Of a stretch of DNA of 64,000 nucleotides, positions 48,940-60,921 are shown in pieces. Under the pieces are notes generated by a model. That model saw only the letters and a list, made by a program, of their open reading frames with translations, was not told the origin of the DNA and made no database searches. This stretch comes from Cyrtodaria siliqua. Lineage: Eukaryota; Mollusca; Bivalvia; Adapedonta; Hiatellidae. The stretch covers positions 1 to 64,000 of the forward strand of contig JAWPHD010006758.1 of assembly GCA_037043455.1 (NCBI GenBank), written 5' to 3'. Every line of letters begins with the position of its first letter. The first letter of the stretch is position 1. The position numbers and the translations under genes were made by a program.

Positions 48940-49115
48940 TCATTTAAAGATGGTTGGACTATAAGATTGTAGATCGAGCAATCATAAACGGATCTTACTA
49001 TGATCTGGGGAATATTTTGAGAAAAAACAACATGTATAGATGGTAGGACTATATGATTGTACAAGCAATCATTATCAGGTCTTATTATGATCTGGGGGAT
49101 ATTTTGATTTCATTT
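48940..49115. repeat. Two-copy tandem repeat, about 85 bp
   Basis: GATGGT(T/A)GGACTATA and ATGATCTGGGG(A/G)ATATTTTGA occur twice in order. Confidence 0.7.
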
Positions 49116-49299
49116 TATCAACAAGTCTTATATACTGACCCATTCTTTGAACAATAAAGTTCTTACGTGAACAAAGTATTGCTTCCACGGCATAATTGAA
49201 TTATTTATTTTTTATAAGTTAATGTTAATATAAAGAACTATCTCAAATCATCATGATCATAGCTTAATATTTAAAAAGAAAAGTACGCTGGTTTTCTAT

Positions 49300-49960
49300 C
49301 TTCAATCAGAAAAGAAGTATGTTAAAAGACTGTTCAAGTCCGTAAAAGCATATTAAAAATGAGATATAGGGTCCTATAGAAACCACAGCGTCCGAACGCA
49401 ATGGCAAACAAGGACTTGAAAACACAATGAAAGAGACAAGAAACAACAGAAAGGGTGGTGAAGACAGGTTTACCGACTTGGAACGGTCAGTAGGCAATAA
49501 GGCCTACTGGTTAGCTTGAATCGATTTTTAGGCGCACAATCCTCGCTATTATCCTGTCTTCAGCGCCCGAATAGACAAGACAGTGTAAACATAACTACAT
49601 CCCGTCAAAAGGAAATCTCTAACAATAAAGTCCACATCCAGAGAAACTAACTAAAGAAACACATACAAAAAAATAAAAATAAATAAACATCTCAGGATGT
49701 ATCCAGAATCGTACTGAACAACCACAGTAGTTGCAGCTAAAGAGAAAACCAATCTAGGGTACGACCAGAAAACTCGAGGGACGAAAGCTCATGCACCCAC
49801 CTCCCTTAGTTGGGGTTTCAGTAGGTACAATCATAGAGTCCCAAGAGGTAGTCCAGTCATCGCACAAGTGAAAAGTGAAGCGTAATGACTGACTGTAGAG
49901 GGGTCACTCACTAAACATGCAGTGCGCTGTAAAACTTAAAACTTAAAACGATCTATACAA
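49300..49960 (-). mobile_element. Penelope-like element 3' tail
   Basis: Long minus-orientation copy; inverted relative to 390-990. A short opposite-strand piece (TGCGGACCTACGGTGCCATT and following) at 49975-50025 matches 874-935. Confidence 0.6.
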
Positions 49961-50454
49961 CAAAAAATCAATGGTACAGTGCGGACCTACGGTGCCATTG
50001 CGTTTGGTTCTACTGGACCGTTTTTCTCATTGTGTAGTCTTGAGTTTTACCAATGAACATAAAATAATGCACTGAACAACACATAGAAACACGTTTATCA
50101 TTGAATTAGAAGTAGATATAAAAGTCGAACATGAAAGGTAGCATTCAAAGACCACAGTCAACCAACACGCAAAATACAATATTTCTGGAAAACCTACCAT
50201 CTTGCTAACATTTTGAGCAAACGCAATACAAATATAGAAGTAAATTGACAACAACTAGTTAGTTTGTATACAAGGCATTTGAAATCACTAAGGATTTTAT
50301 TTTTCAGTAAATAGTCAACTCAGATTAATATAATCGCCGTCAATCTACACTAGCAACAGTTTGTGTGGTTAAACACTAATTGTGTTAGAAAAAAGCAAAT
50401 GCCATTTTGCGTATTAAGTCTGTGTATTGTGTATAGCTCAAACAAAACCAAAGT

Positions 50455-50650
50455 AAACACACTCCATGTCCACCGCCATATGCATGCCATCTTCGGGATG
50501 GTTAAACTTTTGTACTATTGATTTTATGAATATTGGGTTCTGCTCAACCCGCTCGTGAACAGTCTCAATCAAACCGAGACTGCAATATTTCGTATGTGTC
50601 GTGCTCGGCGGTTGCCAAAGGACCATTATCAAACTCTCTCTTATATATTC
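50455..50650 (+). repeat. DR-1 dispersed repeat, partial
   Basis: CACCGCCATATGCATGCCAT, then GAACAGTCTCAATCAAACCG; the CGTGAGCGGTAG stem is missing its left half. Confidence 0.6.
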
Positions 50651-50751
50651 ATCGATTTAATATGGACAGCATTTTAACGTTTGTTTCTGTTTGTTTTACA
50701 ATTATACAAGTATATAAAACATATATATGTACTAGTTTGCTCGTATATGTA

Positions 50752-50840
50752 GTGCGTCCGTGACCGAGTGGTTACAGTCCTTGACCTGAAATAATTTTCC
50801 CTTCATCGCTGTATGTTCGGTCCCTCATGGACCAGGACTT
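50752..50840 (+). mobile_element. tRNA-like (SINE head) sequence
   Basis: GTCCGTGACCGAGTGGTTA (A-box, Ser/Leu type) and TGTTCGGTCCC (B-box-like). The 5' GTCCGTG can pair with a CATGGAC 65 bp later, but the T arm does not fold, so a functional tRNA is unlikely. Confidence 0.4.
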
Positions 50841-50899
50841 TTTGAGTGAAATGTGAGGAAGCTATCAAGCTGACTTGAGGAACGTCTGCTGTTCTACCC

Positions 50900-51984
50900 A
50901 AATGCCCGTCCGTGCCCGAAAGTTTCCCGGACGGGCACCTGAGATTTTCCTGCATCATTATCCCATCATATGACCTTAGCTGTTGGTACGACTATAAAAT
51001 CAAATTCAGTGCTTTATACATGACTAGCATTAACGTTTGGTTTTGTGCTATGATATATGCAATTAAGTATGCCTAATTGCATTTATATTAATTGTTTATT
51101 GGTGTAATCGTAATCCTGTATATATAATAAAGGAAGAAAAAATGAACTCGGGTATTTCCGTTATATAATGTATGGATATTTTGCTGCTGTTAATCGTATG
51201 GTACATGGGTACAACGGACCTTTCCTTTCGGACCCACCCACACCGCCCCCACCCCACGCCCCACCCCACGCCACTACCCAACGCCCCCACCAACTAAATC
51301 AACACATAACACACAAAAGGTTATCCCTTCAAAGTTTCATTACTGTTAGTATACGCGTATGGCTCAGGCAATTGAGCAAACTTAGGATGTACAATTTTGC
51401 AATCTCTTTACATTAACCAATGTAGTGAAATGGCTCAAATTTTCAGGGGAATTTCAACATTCATGAATTTCATGTTACAATGTGTTCTGTGACAACAACG
51501 TCTACAACAGCACAGTTTTGTCCTTTCTCTAACTAGCGGCAATCATTGTACAAAATGTATTTTTTGTCTGATTTCTCAGGAATATTACGTGGAATTAAGA
51601 ATACAGTATATACAGAATATAGCGGAAATTCCCGAGTTACGTTTCTTTTTTCCTTTAGTGTATGTGTTGTTTATGCTAACCTTTTTGAAATATATGCTAT
51701 GTAAACATTGCTACACGTTTCATGTAAATAATTTGAGTTTCTAGTTAATCACGAATACTCTTTAAATGTATAACATAAAATATTATAATTAAAATAATAA
51801 ATATTATAATTATAAATATTATATTAAAATATTTAACTCTTCGAGAGTTTGTCTAGAAAATGAATCAAATGTAAATCCTCTAATCTCTTCAAAAGAATAT
51901 GCAATCAATTATTATAGTGATGCATATTCAAATAACATAACGGGTTTACAGATATCGGTGGTACTTTTGTTTTCTTACTTTAAT
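50900..51984. other. Intergenic, no gene recognised
   Basis: A palindromic CCCGTCCGTGCCC...GGACGGGCACC stem at about 50905-50940 and a C-rich tract at 51230-51290; otherwise AT-rich. Confidence 0.45.
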
Positions 51985-52215
51985 TTCGATGGGTTGTTCT
52001 ACTACACAAGCCTTTAAAGGTTATGCGTATTGTTTAATCACTCTTAGGGTATTTTGCCTGCTTTTTAATTTAGTCTTTTGACTGTTACATGTGAAACACG
52101 GGCTTCATAATTTCTGATCCCAACTAAATTCCGTTTTGTTTATTTCGCCCATTTATCTTCTCGTTTAGGACAAAGCGTTTTGTTAGAAACTGGGACCATA
52201 CGCCGCTGGCCATGG
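51985..52215 (+). repeat. DR-1 dispersed repeat, left arm outer part
   Basis: From GGTGGTACTTTTGTT to GCCGCTGGCCATGGAAT; inverted mate of 63245-63450. Continues at 53025 after the one-sided segment. Confidence 0.55.
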
Positions 52216-53025
52216 AATGTTGTGACCATTTCAGTTCAGACAATCGAACAGGCAGGACGTGTTGTGGCTGTCAGGAACCGTGTGCCCCGGCAAGGCGTGC
52301 CGCTGACTGGAATCAAACCACAAAACAGCGTGGAGGTCAGGCATTGCTTGCCTCAAATTGTACATATATTCTTCACCTATTTGTACGTGCCCTAAGGAGT
52401 GTCGCTTAGAGTTTCTACTGGACTGGACGAATCTGGATTCGACGATATGTCAACTGTCACCTGAGTTCCAGGTGTAACAGTGGGGACCTACGACGGACAC
52501 AGCACCACCACAGATGGACGGACCTTTGGCGGTGGATTAATCCTGTGAGATACACACTGGCTGTGGGCGTGGGCAGTAAATAATTCCGCGGCCAGTGTGA
52601 ATACCGGAGGAGCCATCACTATGCGTAAATCCACCAACACGGACTCCACGAGCGATGGCATTGACCTACGTGCACCATCTAATCATCTGTTTCCTGATTG
52701 GCAGGGACGATTTCGAGCCGGCAATTAGACCTGGTCACAATTCTGCAGTCAGTCCGATTGGCCAAAATCTACAAATTTCTACAATTAATCTTCCTCGAGA
52801 ATTAATTCAACTACAGATTATCTACGTCGGACTTTTGCGCTCCTATCAACTCTACTACTGCTGTTCTACAGTAAACGTCTTTGGACGAGGCATCTACTTG
52901 ACCGGACTCTTCGCGACCGTAATCTTCTTTGGAAATGCTCGTCAAAAGCCCTTGTGCCATAAGGCGAGGATAAATGAAAACTTCAACTACTACGGAATGG
53001 TGCGAACATACCGTATTTAAGGTTC
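52215..53025. other. Segment present only in the left arm of the inverted duplication
   Basis: This block of about 810 bp interrupts the DR-1 repeat, which resumes at 53025 and is continuous at 63190-63300 in the right arm. It is visibly richer in G and C than its surroundings and includes a 121-codon plus-strand frame (52655-53020) that I do not recognise. It could be an inserted element or captured sequence; no terminal repeats were found. Confidence 0.4.
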
Positions 53026-53235
53026 CATGGTCACCGCCGTATGCATAGCAAATTCGGGATAGCTTAATTTTCTGTACTATTGATATGTTTAATACTGCTC
53101 AACCCGGAGTTAGAGGGCGTGAACGGTAGCAAGCACTATTCACTACCGTTCATGAACAGTCTCAGGCAAACCGAGACTGCAATATATTTTGTATTTAACG
53201 TGTTCGACGATTTCCAAATTTCTCCTTTCATACTT
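53025..53235 (+). repeat. DR-1 dispersed repeat, left arm inner part
   Basis: Carries the GTGAACGGTAGCAAGCA...CTACCGTTCATGAACAG stem and AACCGAGACTGC; inverted mate of 63035-63200. Confidence 0.6.
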
Positions 53236-53749
53236 TTATGAGTATAAACTTGCTGATGTAATTGTATGAAACGATCTGTATCATGTTATTCGAATGTAAA
53301 TGTATGTATTTTGTATAAATAAATTGTGTTAACTGTTTGCATTTTCACAGGCATATGTCGTATTGCGATTATGAATAAGAGATGTATGTATATTATTATT
53401 TTTTTATTGTTGGCCAAATTAACAATTTTTTCCATGCAAGTGAGTCGAACTAACTTAGTGTGATTGAAAGATATGAGTGTAAAACAATTACAAAAGCTTT
53501 TCATATACATGATGCATACATTTAACTAAACTTAAAGTCAGTATTAAATCAAATATTACCAAAAACGACAGCATGGATATGTCTTTAGCAAGAACTAATA
53601 GCTACGAACGTTATTGCAAATGTTTTTGTAATCAAATAAATCAAATAAAACAAAAGACTGTTGATAAAGAAGTTAATATACAAATGCGCGATGATCACGT
53701 ATTATTAGCTTGATTTATAAACTTTATATGGTTTTGTGGTAAATCTGGG

Positions 53750-53758
53750 TATATAAAA
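53750..53758 (+). promoter_or_regulatory. TATA box of glycine-rich gene 2
   Basis: TATATAAAA lies 101 bp before the ATG, inside a block that is mirrored almost base for base upstream of gene 3. Confidence 0.65.
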
Positions 53759-53977
53759 CCCTCTGTTTGTGAAGTTAAACAGTACAAGGCTTTCCACTGC
53801 CCAACACGTTACAACTTTGAGATTCGTTCCCGTTCGTTTACACCAGCAACATGAGAGCATCCGTCGCCATTTTGTTGATCTCTTGTTTGATCGGACTTCT
53901 GTCACCAGCCCAGGGTAAGTTGGGTTTAAACATACTTGTTTATATTTGCATATATTTCTTCAGTAAACACATTGCTA

Positions 53978-54190
53978 GGGTGCGAGGTATAGTGGTAAAC
54001 CGTCCGTCTACAGATCGAGCGGTCGTGGTTTCGATCCTAGTCATGGCCCTTACTGTATCTTTGAGCCAGATAATTAATCGGCATTGCTTAGTACTAGTTG
54101 TACCCAGGAAGGCATCGAGAGTGATTAATATATGTTGCAATAGCTTGTTTCACAACCGATGTAAAAGAAATATGTTTAATCTAAGTAATA
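53978..54190 (+). mobile_element. tRNA-derived SINE in the intron of gene 2
   Basis: It begins GGGTGCGAGGTATAGTGG (A-box-like TATAGTGGTAAA) with a B box GGTTTCGATCC about 45 bp on; the stems of a true tRNA are not kept. The same element sits inverted in the intron of gene 3, so it was there before the duplication. Its 3' end is uncertain. Confidence 0.5.
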
Positions 54191-54882
54191 ACACAACTAA
54201 CGGGACTCTACGGAAGCGGTTAGGGAACTTATTTAATTACTTTATCTACCTTTTTTTTTTTAATTTCGTTAGTACACTATACAAATAAATCAAATATGTC
54301 ACATTACGAGATTCTTAACAAATGATAAAATATATAGTACACATTACACATTAGCTATGACATGTTAACCTATGATATTGTTTTTACTTTTATCTTAGGA
54401 ATAATTTCATTTTCAAGTATGACTAAAATTGTCTAGTTTTCCATATGATTAAACATAATTCAATGAAAGTATCCACACAATATATTTCTGTCTTAAATGC
54501 CCCCTGCATTTAGTAACGTCTTCTGGAGAATAAGTGTCTACCTTTAGGTTATTTCTGTGATTTACATTTTGAAAAATAACACGCTAGAAAGCGGGGTTTA
54601 CTTTATACAGATCGAAAGGGGATTTGTTTTAACCCTCGGTACAGCCATAGGGTCTGGCAGAGTACTCAAAGACACATTTGGTTAGTCCCATCGCGAGTTG
54701 GCATTCAATTGTGTATACTAAGTGTTATGACCTGCAGTCTGATTCATTCCTACCATTACGCAGGTGAGCGTTCTCGGTCTGGAATGTGACATGGGGTCAG
54801 TTACTCTGATTCTAATCTGTATAAACCATGCCCATAATTTTCTAAAATATGCAGTCGTAATGAATATCATTTGAAATATGGC

Positions 54883-55450
54883 GTTTTATTATTGACATTT
54901 TGTTCTTCTTAATTCACATCTTTTACATGGACTGAAGGAAGCGATCTGAAATAATGTTGAGGGTTTCATTTCCTATTCGACTTTTATATGTAACTTTGAT
55001 GTGTATTAAATTATAGATAAAACACACCATTGTGTGTTCAACTTCATATACAAAAGTACAAGTGCGCGTTAAACTGGTCTCATGTTCTGCTCGGTTTTAA
55101 TTTTTGTTGATGAACAAGTTTGATCTCGATAATTATTTTGTGTTTATAAAATCCATTAAAATAAGACGAGGAGAAGATCAATAGTATTATATGTGCACAA
55201 CTGATGGCTCAACTGAATAACTACATGTATACACATACATGTTTTGAATTTTAAAATTTGAGCACATACCTCATACCTATAAGTAGACACCGTAGTGGTA
55301 TGGCAGAAATAAATACTGAACCAGAGATCCATTGAAAGTAATAAACACAAACAAGAAAAAGAATGTATCAGACAGGTTGTATTAAGTATATTTATAAGAG
55401 GTAATACATTTTTGAAACACCTCTCACGCCTCTAGCTCCGGCTTTGCTCT
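54883..55450. other. Intron segment present in gene 2 only
   Basis: The intron of gene 3 runs directly from GAATATTATTTGAAATA into AAGTCACACACATAATGTGC, while in gene 2 about 570 bp separate the same two anchors. It is an insertion in gene 2 or a deletion in gene 3. No coding signal or terminal repeat is evident. Confidence 0.45.
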
Positions 55451-56200
55451 AAAGTCACACATATTGTGCTTAATTATCCCAAAGGACCAGTAAGTAATAA
55501 CCCTACTGATATGTAGTCGGGGCGACATTTTATAACCGCCACAAAGCACTTAACAAACACTAGAGTGAATGGCAATAATGAAATATTGTTAAAAGCGACG
55601 TTTATCCCACACATACAAACGTACCAATCGGTATTCTGTTCGAACGGAACACTCTTCTTTTGTTCTAACAGCCTGAATGTTACGTTGCTGTGAATTGAAC
55701 ATTTTCTTTTGGGTTACACATTTTACATTTTCATTACAGGATGGTGGATGAAACAAAAGTGCAAGAAATGGCCATGTAATACGGTGGTGGATATGGAATG
55801 GGCGGTGGATATGGAATGGGCGGTGGTTACGGCGGTGGATACGGAATGGGCGGTGGTTACGGCGGTGGATTCGGCATGGGCGGTGGTTACGGTGGTGGCT
55901 ATGGAATGGGCGGTGGTTACGGCGGTGGGTTCGGAATGGGAGGTGGTTATGGCGGCGGTTACGGTATGGGCGGTGGTTATGGCGGTGGCTTGGAATGGGC
56001 GGTGGTTACGGCGGCGGTTATGGAATGGGCGGTGGTTACGGCGGCGGTTATGGAATGGGTGGTGGTTATGGCGGTGGATTCGGAATGGGTGGAGGTTACG
56101 GCGGCGGATATGGAATTGGCGGCGGTATTAAAGGGAAAAAGTATGGACGATAAATGAATATATATGCCGACTTGATATTTTTGTGATGAAACTTTTGCTA

Positions 56201-56206
56201 AATAAA
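56201..56206 (+). terminator. Poly(A) signal of glycine-rich gene 2
   Basis: AATAAA about 50 bp after the family stop codon; conserved in the inverted copy. Confidence 0.6.
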
Positions 56207-56574
56207 ACTTATGGAATATTCCACATGTTTGTGTTATTCACTGTACTCATGCACTCCTTAATATTTGTTTATTATGGTCATAGCTGCGTCAATTTCTGAA
56301 ACTAACATAGTATTTGTTATAATAAGTGTTCAGAAGTCTTTCAAATTAAGGAATTAAAACTTAAGCACATTCGAGATAAAAAACGTCGTAAAACATTATC
56401 AGATTATGTTTAATTTCTATTCAATTGCCATTGCAACAAATATAAGCATGATAATTTAACTTAAGACCGTAAATTCGTAAGTGAGTAATAAAATATGTTG
56501 CGGATATATAAATTATTTTGGTCTGAAATAAAATACAGTCTTATAAATACATTAAACTATTCGTTTGAAAACGG

Positions 56575-57475
56575 AAATTTAACGGAACTTCAGAATCAAT
56601 GTTTAATAAACTTAATACCTAAAGGAAACAAAGACTTAACTAGCATTTCAAACTGGAGACCAATAACATTATAAAACGTTGACTATAAAATAGCAACGAA
56701 GCAACAAAGGCAAATAGATTAAACACAGTTCTATTTAAGATAATTCATAATAGCTAGACTGGTTTTATTAAAGGACGCTACATAGGAGAACATATAAGAT
56801 TAATGTATGGTTTGAAAATGATAGATATACGAATATACTTAACCTCCATTAAACCTCCATCATGGGTAAAACGAATAAAAGACCCAAATAATAAGGAGTG
56901 TAGAAAATATTCTACATGAAGGAACTCGAATGCTATGGTGGAAATTTAATTTTCAACTGTAATATCAATGTAACATATATTATGAGCTTTAAGTTTTAAA
57001 CACATTTTTAAATGACATTTGAAGGCGTGGTGTACTGCTAACTTTGCAAAAAGCCTAAAACATATACATGATCAAATATTGTGGAACAATAGCAATATAA
57101 AACACAGTTGTTGACCCTTACTATATCTTTATTGGATACAGAAATGTACTGTATGCATCCATGATATATATATATATATAATACAACTGATAGAAAATAA
57201 AAACATTAATTCAATCCAAATGATTTTGACATACATGCAAGAGAATTCTTAAAATATCACCAACTTATATCTTTAATACCAAAGCAATGGTTGCATGAAA
57301 TCAGCGTAGAAAATGTCAACATACTAAAACAAAAAACGTTATGCGAATGCATTATGGAAAGCCTTCAAACTCAGTCAATAGATATCTCACAAAACTTCAA
57401 ATAGATAATTTAAAAGATGACACAAAATCGAAATCACAATTAAGTGGGAAAATATATTTTCACATACTACTATGA
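56575..57475 (+). mobile_element. LINE (non-LTR retrotransposon) reverse transcriptase remnant
   Basis: Interrupted plus-strand frames read LINLIPKGNKDLTSISNWRP followed by ITL, then QTGFIKGRYIGEHIRLMYGL, then a C-terminal region containing LISLIPKQWLHEISVENVN. The first two are standard motifs of L1/Tx1-like LINE reverse transcriptases. Stops and frameshifts make it dead. It lies inside the left arm of the inverted duplication with no counterpart in the right arm. Confidence 0.7.
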
Positions 57476-57524
57476 ATTGGAGGTACATTTATAGAAACAT
57501 ATTCAGATGGAGTAAATATAAAGA

Positions 57525-57775
57525 TCTCAATGGCTTTTTGCAGAAGCCAAAGCAGCAAGAGAGAAAACAACGACAAGACAATATTGAATTCAAACATGAA
57601 AAGTTAGATAGACGTCATTATATGGTCCGCAATATGTCGGGTCATCGCACAATTAAAGAAGAAAGCATAGTTTCGAACTGTATATGGATCAACTACTTAA
57701 CATTCAGTGTGTTGTAAAATAATAGTTTCGTAGCCTCTACGAAGTTTGTAAATAAAATCACAACAGAAGTCAGAT
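57525..57775 (-). mobile_element. Penelope-like element 3' fragment, inverted
   Basis: Closely matches 59600-59900 in inverted orientation, including the GTCGGGTCATCGCACAATTA block that covers the element's C-terminal codons. This is the innermost matched block of the inverted duplication. Confidence 0.55.
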
Positions 57776-57789
57776 TGCATCATACGAGC

Positions 57790-58400
57790 TAACAAAGATC
57801 TATTCAAAGAGAATCTTCTCAATTGAAAATGGAAAAATAATAAGAAAACTTTATGACAAGAAAGAGGATTGTTTTCGATATCCTTAATTACCCCTAAATA
57901 GACGGGGACGTTCTCAGAACAAAATCTGATGTTGTATAGGTTTCTCAACTTATTTGTTTTTCTAGAGCTTATAGTCGAGTTGAGGACTTTAATATTTGTC
58001 ACCTTTGTATAACTAAAAATCTGCGTCATCAAAGCTACATGTACTATTACCATAAACTTCATAAAACCTTTGCAAAATGTATTAGTATCAATTGATCTGC
58101 ATTTAAAATATAAAGTAATTTGAGAAGTCTTATGCGACAAGGACGTAGACGTAATTTACAAACTTCGTAAAATATTTGGTCATGATCACCTTCATAACGT
58201 CTTTATTAAACTTGTTAAAAATGTTGAGCCAAAGAGGTTACGATCCTATCATTTTGCAACGCACTGCATGGTTTAGTAGTTGGCACAGACCCTATCATTG
58301 TGCAGCTCACTACAGGTTTAGTTGTTGGCCCATTTACAGTTGGCCACGATGCTTTCCTCTTTAACTGTTCGATGACCGGACAGATTGTGTCAAAATAGTA
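57790..58400 (+). pseudogene. Penelope-like reverse transcriptase, C-terminal remnant
   Basis: Broken plus-strand frames show SSIENGKIIRKLYDKK-like, LICFSRAYSRVEDFN and AFLFNCSMTGQ segments, in the order seen in the better copy at 5.9-7.4 kb. Several stops and frameshifts are present. Confidence 0.6.
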
Positions 58401-58904
58401 TTTCTCAGACACTTTATAATGCATTTATGTACATCAGGTACCGTCAGACACCATCCACTGCGAAACTCCGTTCAACATATATCTGACGGCTTCTTCACGA
58501 TGCTCTATACGTGAACTTGGCATAAAGAAAACTACAAAATTTGACCAAAAAAACTGGATTCTCGATCGATGATGACTTGCGACATAAATTAAGGCAAACA
58601 TGGACATGCGATATGAGTATATATTCCAAGACCCGTGCATATCGTGCATTTGTTAAATTTTGTATTTCATGCTTTACTTAAGAGTAGTTTTGAGTAGACA
58701 CTATGGTAGAGGTATCGGCGGCGACTTACGCTCACTAGTAAATTAACAATAGATTAATTGAACAAATAAAATGTTATATATACTGCCTCTAAAATAAAGT
58801 TGCGTTTCTTTATCTTTAAGTGTATATACCTGTATGACTTAAATTCCTCTTTCAACATAGTTTCGCTCCAGACATAGTCATATCTGATAAGAAGAAATAT
58901 AAAA

Positions 58905-59190
58905 AGATCGGACAGGGAAAGTAACATTCAAGGAGACAGTCAACCACAAAACACAGAAACAAACATGCAAACAGACAAACAAGAAGGCAAAAGTAATAAT
59001 AAAAGCAAACGACATCACAAACACAAAAGGGTTGACAATAGGGTTACCGCCTTGGAACGGTCAGTGACAAAGTAGGCCACTGGGGGTTTAAACCGGTTCT
59101 AGGGTGCACCAAACCTCACTCTTACCCTACTATACCCCATTAAAACAGGACAGTGTAAATAAAGAAATCCCCGCCATGATCTAATCTCTA
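58905..59190 (-). mobile_element. Penelope-like element 3' tail
   Basis: Minus-strand copy of the tail repeat: contains CCGCCTTGGAACGGTCAGTG and the block GTTTAAACCGGTTCTAGGG. It is near-identical to 35389-35690. Confidence 0.6.
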
Positions 59191-59317
59191 GCACTATATC
59201 CAACGTCTCCCTTTTTAGCCAGTAAATGTTTCACATTTGTTGGAACATATATTCAATGGTGAAAACTGTATCAAGTGTCAGACTATTCAAGGCTCAGTTC
59301 GTGAATATTCTACAGGT

Positions 59318-59470
59318 AGATAATAAAATCGAACAGGAAATTCAAGGACCACAATCAACCAAATATATGCATAGAAACAAATAACAATTACAAGGATAAA
59401 GGCAAGATATACTATATCGCAAACATAACAGTGTTGACAATAGGGCTTCTGCCTTGTAACGGTCGTCAAA
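59318..59470 (-). mobile_element. Penelope-like element 3' tail, partial
   Basis: A diverged minus-strand piece of the same tail (TAAAATCGAACAGGAA at one end, GTAACGGTC at the other). It abuts the next, opposite-strand copy. Confidence 0.45.
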
Positions 59471-59489
59471 CGGGACTGATTGATCCGGA

Positions 59490-60430
59490 TTTAGATAGAC
59501 GTCGGGATATTACTTTCACAAACTTCGAAAATCGTTAGCAAAACTTTATTATTGTATCCCTTTAAACATATAAAAGTAATATAACAAGTTTTCTGCGACA
59601 AGGAATATATAACAACCTGACTTGTATTGTGACTTTATTTACAAACCTCGTAGAGGCTATGGAACTATTATTTTACAACGCACAGAATGTTAAGTAGTTG
59701 ATCCATATACCATCTATACAGTTCGAAACTATGCTTTCTTCTTTAATTGTGCGATGACCCGACATATTGGGGACCATTTAATGCCGTCTGTCTGATCCTG
59801 AATGGGATGGCAACTTTTGATATTAGTCTTCAAAATTATCTTAGCGTTGTTTTTTCTCTTGCTGCTTTGGCTTCTGCAAAGTCACTGAATAATGCCTTTG
59901 TAGCGATCTAGACACGTGTTTTTTATATTCATATATACACGATCATCTTTGTTATACATATATTGCCTAATAAAGCGCCTAGTTTGTAATGTAATGTAAG
60001 AGGATGAAGCTTGCCGAGGATTTCTTAATTTATACTGTCCCGTTTTATGGGGATGACAGTTGGGTAAGAAAAAATAATGAATCCCATATTTTATCTGGTT
60101 TAACCCCCTAGCGGCCTTTTTGCCACTCATCGTTCCAAGGCGTAACCCCCTTCTGTCAACCAATTTATGCTTAAGATGTCGCATACTTTGCTTTTATAAT
60201 ACCTTGTAATTGTTGTTTCATGTATGTATTAAACTTATATTTATATTGCCTATTATGCTGCTTTGTTTGTCAGAGAATATAACCTGGCGGGGATATCTTT
60301 ATTTACACTGGTTCAAACACCACAATGTCATTTTTTGCCACTGATAGTTCAAATGCGGTAGCCCTATTGTCAACCCGTTTGTGTTTATGATGCTTGTTTC
60401 TGTGCGTGTTTTTGGTTGACTTGGTTGATA
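59490..60430 (+). mobile_element. Penelope-like element: reverse transcriptase C-terminus plus 3' tail
   Basis: Plus-strand remnants (a region reading AFFFNCAMTRHIGD near 59720-59770) run directly into the tail repeat (CTTGCTGCTTTGGCTTCTGC, then the GGAGGATTT/ACACTGTCCCGTTTTATGG part, then GTTGACTTGGTTGA). The continuity shows that the dispersed tail repeat belongs to this retroelement. Confidence 0.6.
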
Positions 60431-60869
60431 CAATGACGTCCAAATACCCTTTATTTCAATAAAATATTCAAACAAAGACAGGAAGCAATTGCAAATAATG
60501 CTTCCTTACATTAATTCTTATTAACACATCTTGGTTTTATTAATATGTATCGGTTACAAAAGAACACCGTTATATCCGTAACATATGTTATTAACACAGT
60601 TACGAATTTACGGGCCTAACTTAAATTATCCTGCTTATATGTGTTGCAATGGCAATTGAATAGGAATTAAACACAATGTTTTACGAAGAGTTTTTTCTCG
60701 AATGTGCTTAACATTTAGTTCCCTAAGTTGAATGACTTCTGAATACTAATAATAACTATACTATGTTAGTTTCAGAAATTGACGCAGTTATGGCCATAAT
60801 AATCACTATATTAAGGATTGCTTAAGTACAATGAATAACACAAACATCTGGAATATTCCACAATCAAGT

Positions 60870-60875
60870 TTTATT
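60870..60875 (-). terminator. Poly(A) signal of glycine-rich gene 3
   Basis: TTTATT on the plus strand (AATAAA on the minus strand), about 50 bp after the stop codon. Confidence 0.6.
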
Positions 60876-60921
60876 TAGCAAGTGATTCATGACAAAAATA
60901 TCAAGTATTATATATTTTCAT

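Larger units (their letters stand above)
53851..56153 (+). pseudogene. Glycine-rich secreted repeat protein, gene 2 (frame broken twice)
   Basis: Exon 1 is 53851-53914 and exon 2 is 55740-56153, with a GTAAGT donor, a CATTACAG acceptor and the phase 1 junction of its paralogues. The signal peptide is MRASVAILLI then SCLIGLLSPAQ, identical to gene 3, and the mature start carries CKKWPC. One base is missing after 55780, just after the CKKWPC codons, and a second around 55991 in the repeat. As written, the reading leaves the Gly frame and ends at a TAA at 56129-56131, while the family stop lies at 56151-56153. Coding length is 478 nt against 480 in gene 3, so the two gaps account exactly for the difference. 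The TATA box, intron SINE and poly(A) signal are all present. It is either a young pseudogene or an intact gene with two assembly errors; the sequence cannot decide. Confidence 0.8.

Noticed and set aside
50752..50840. tRNA-Ser/Leu gene
   Set aside because: The acceptor stem can form but the T arm does not pair; kept only as a SINE head.
52655..53020. 121-codon frame as a real gene
   Set aside because: No recognised domain, no promoter or splice evidence, and it lies in a one-sided insertion; mentioned only as part of that segment.
53978..54050. tRNA gene inside an intron
   Set aside because: A and B boxes are present but the T stem is mispaired, and the same sequence lies in the duplicate intron; best read as a SINE.
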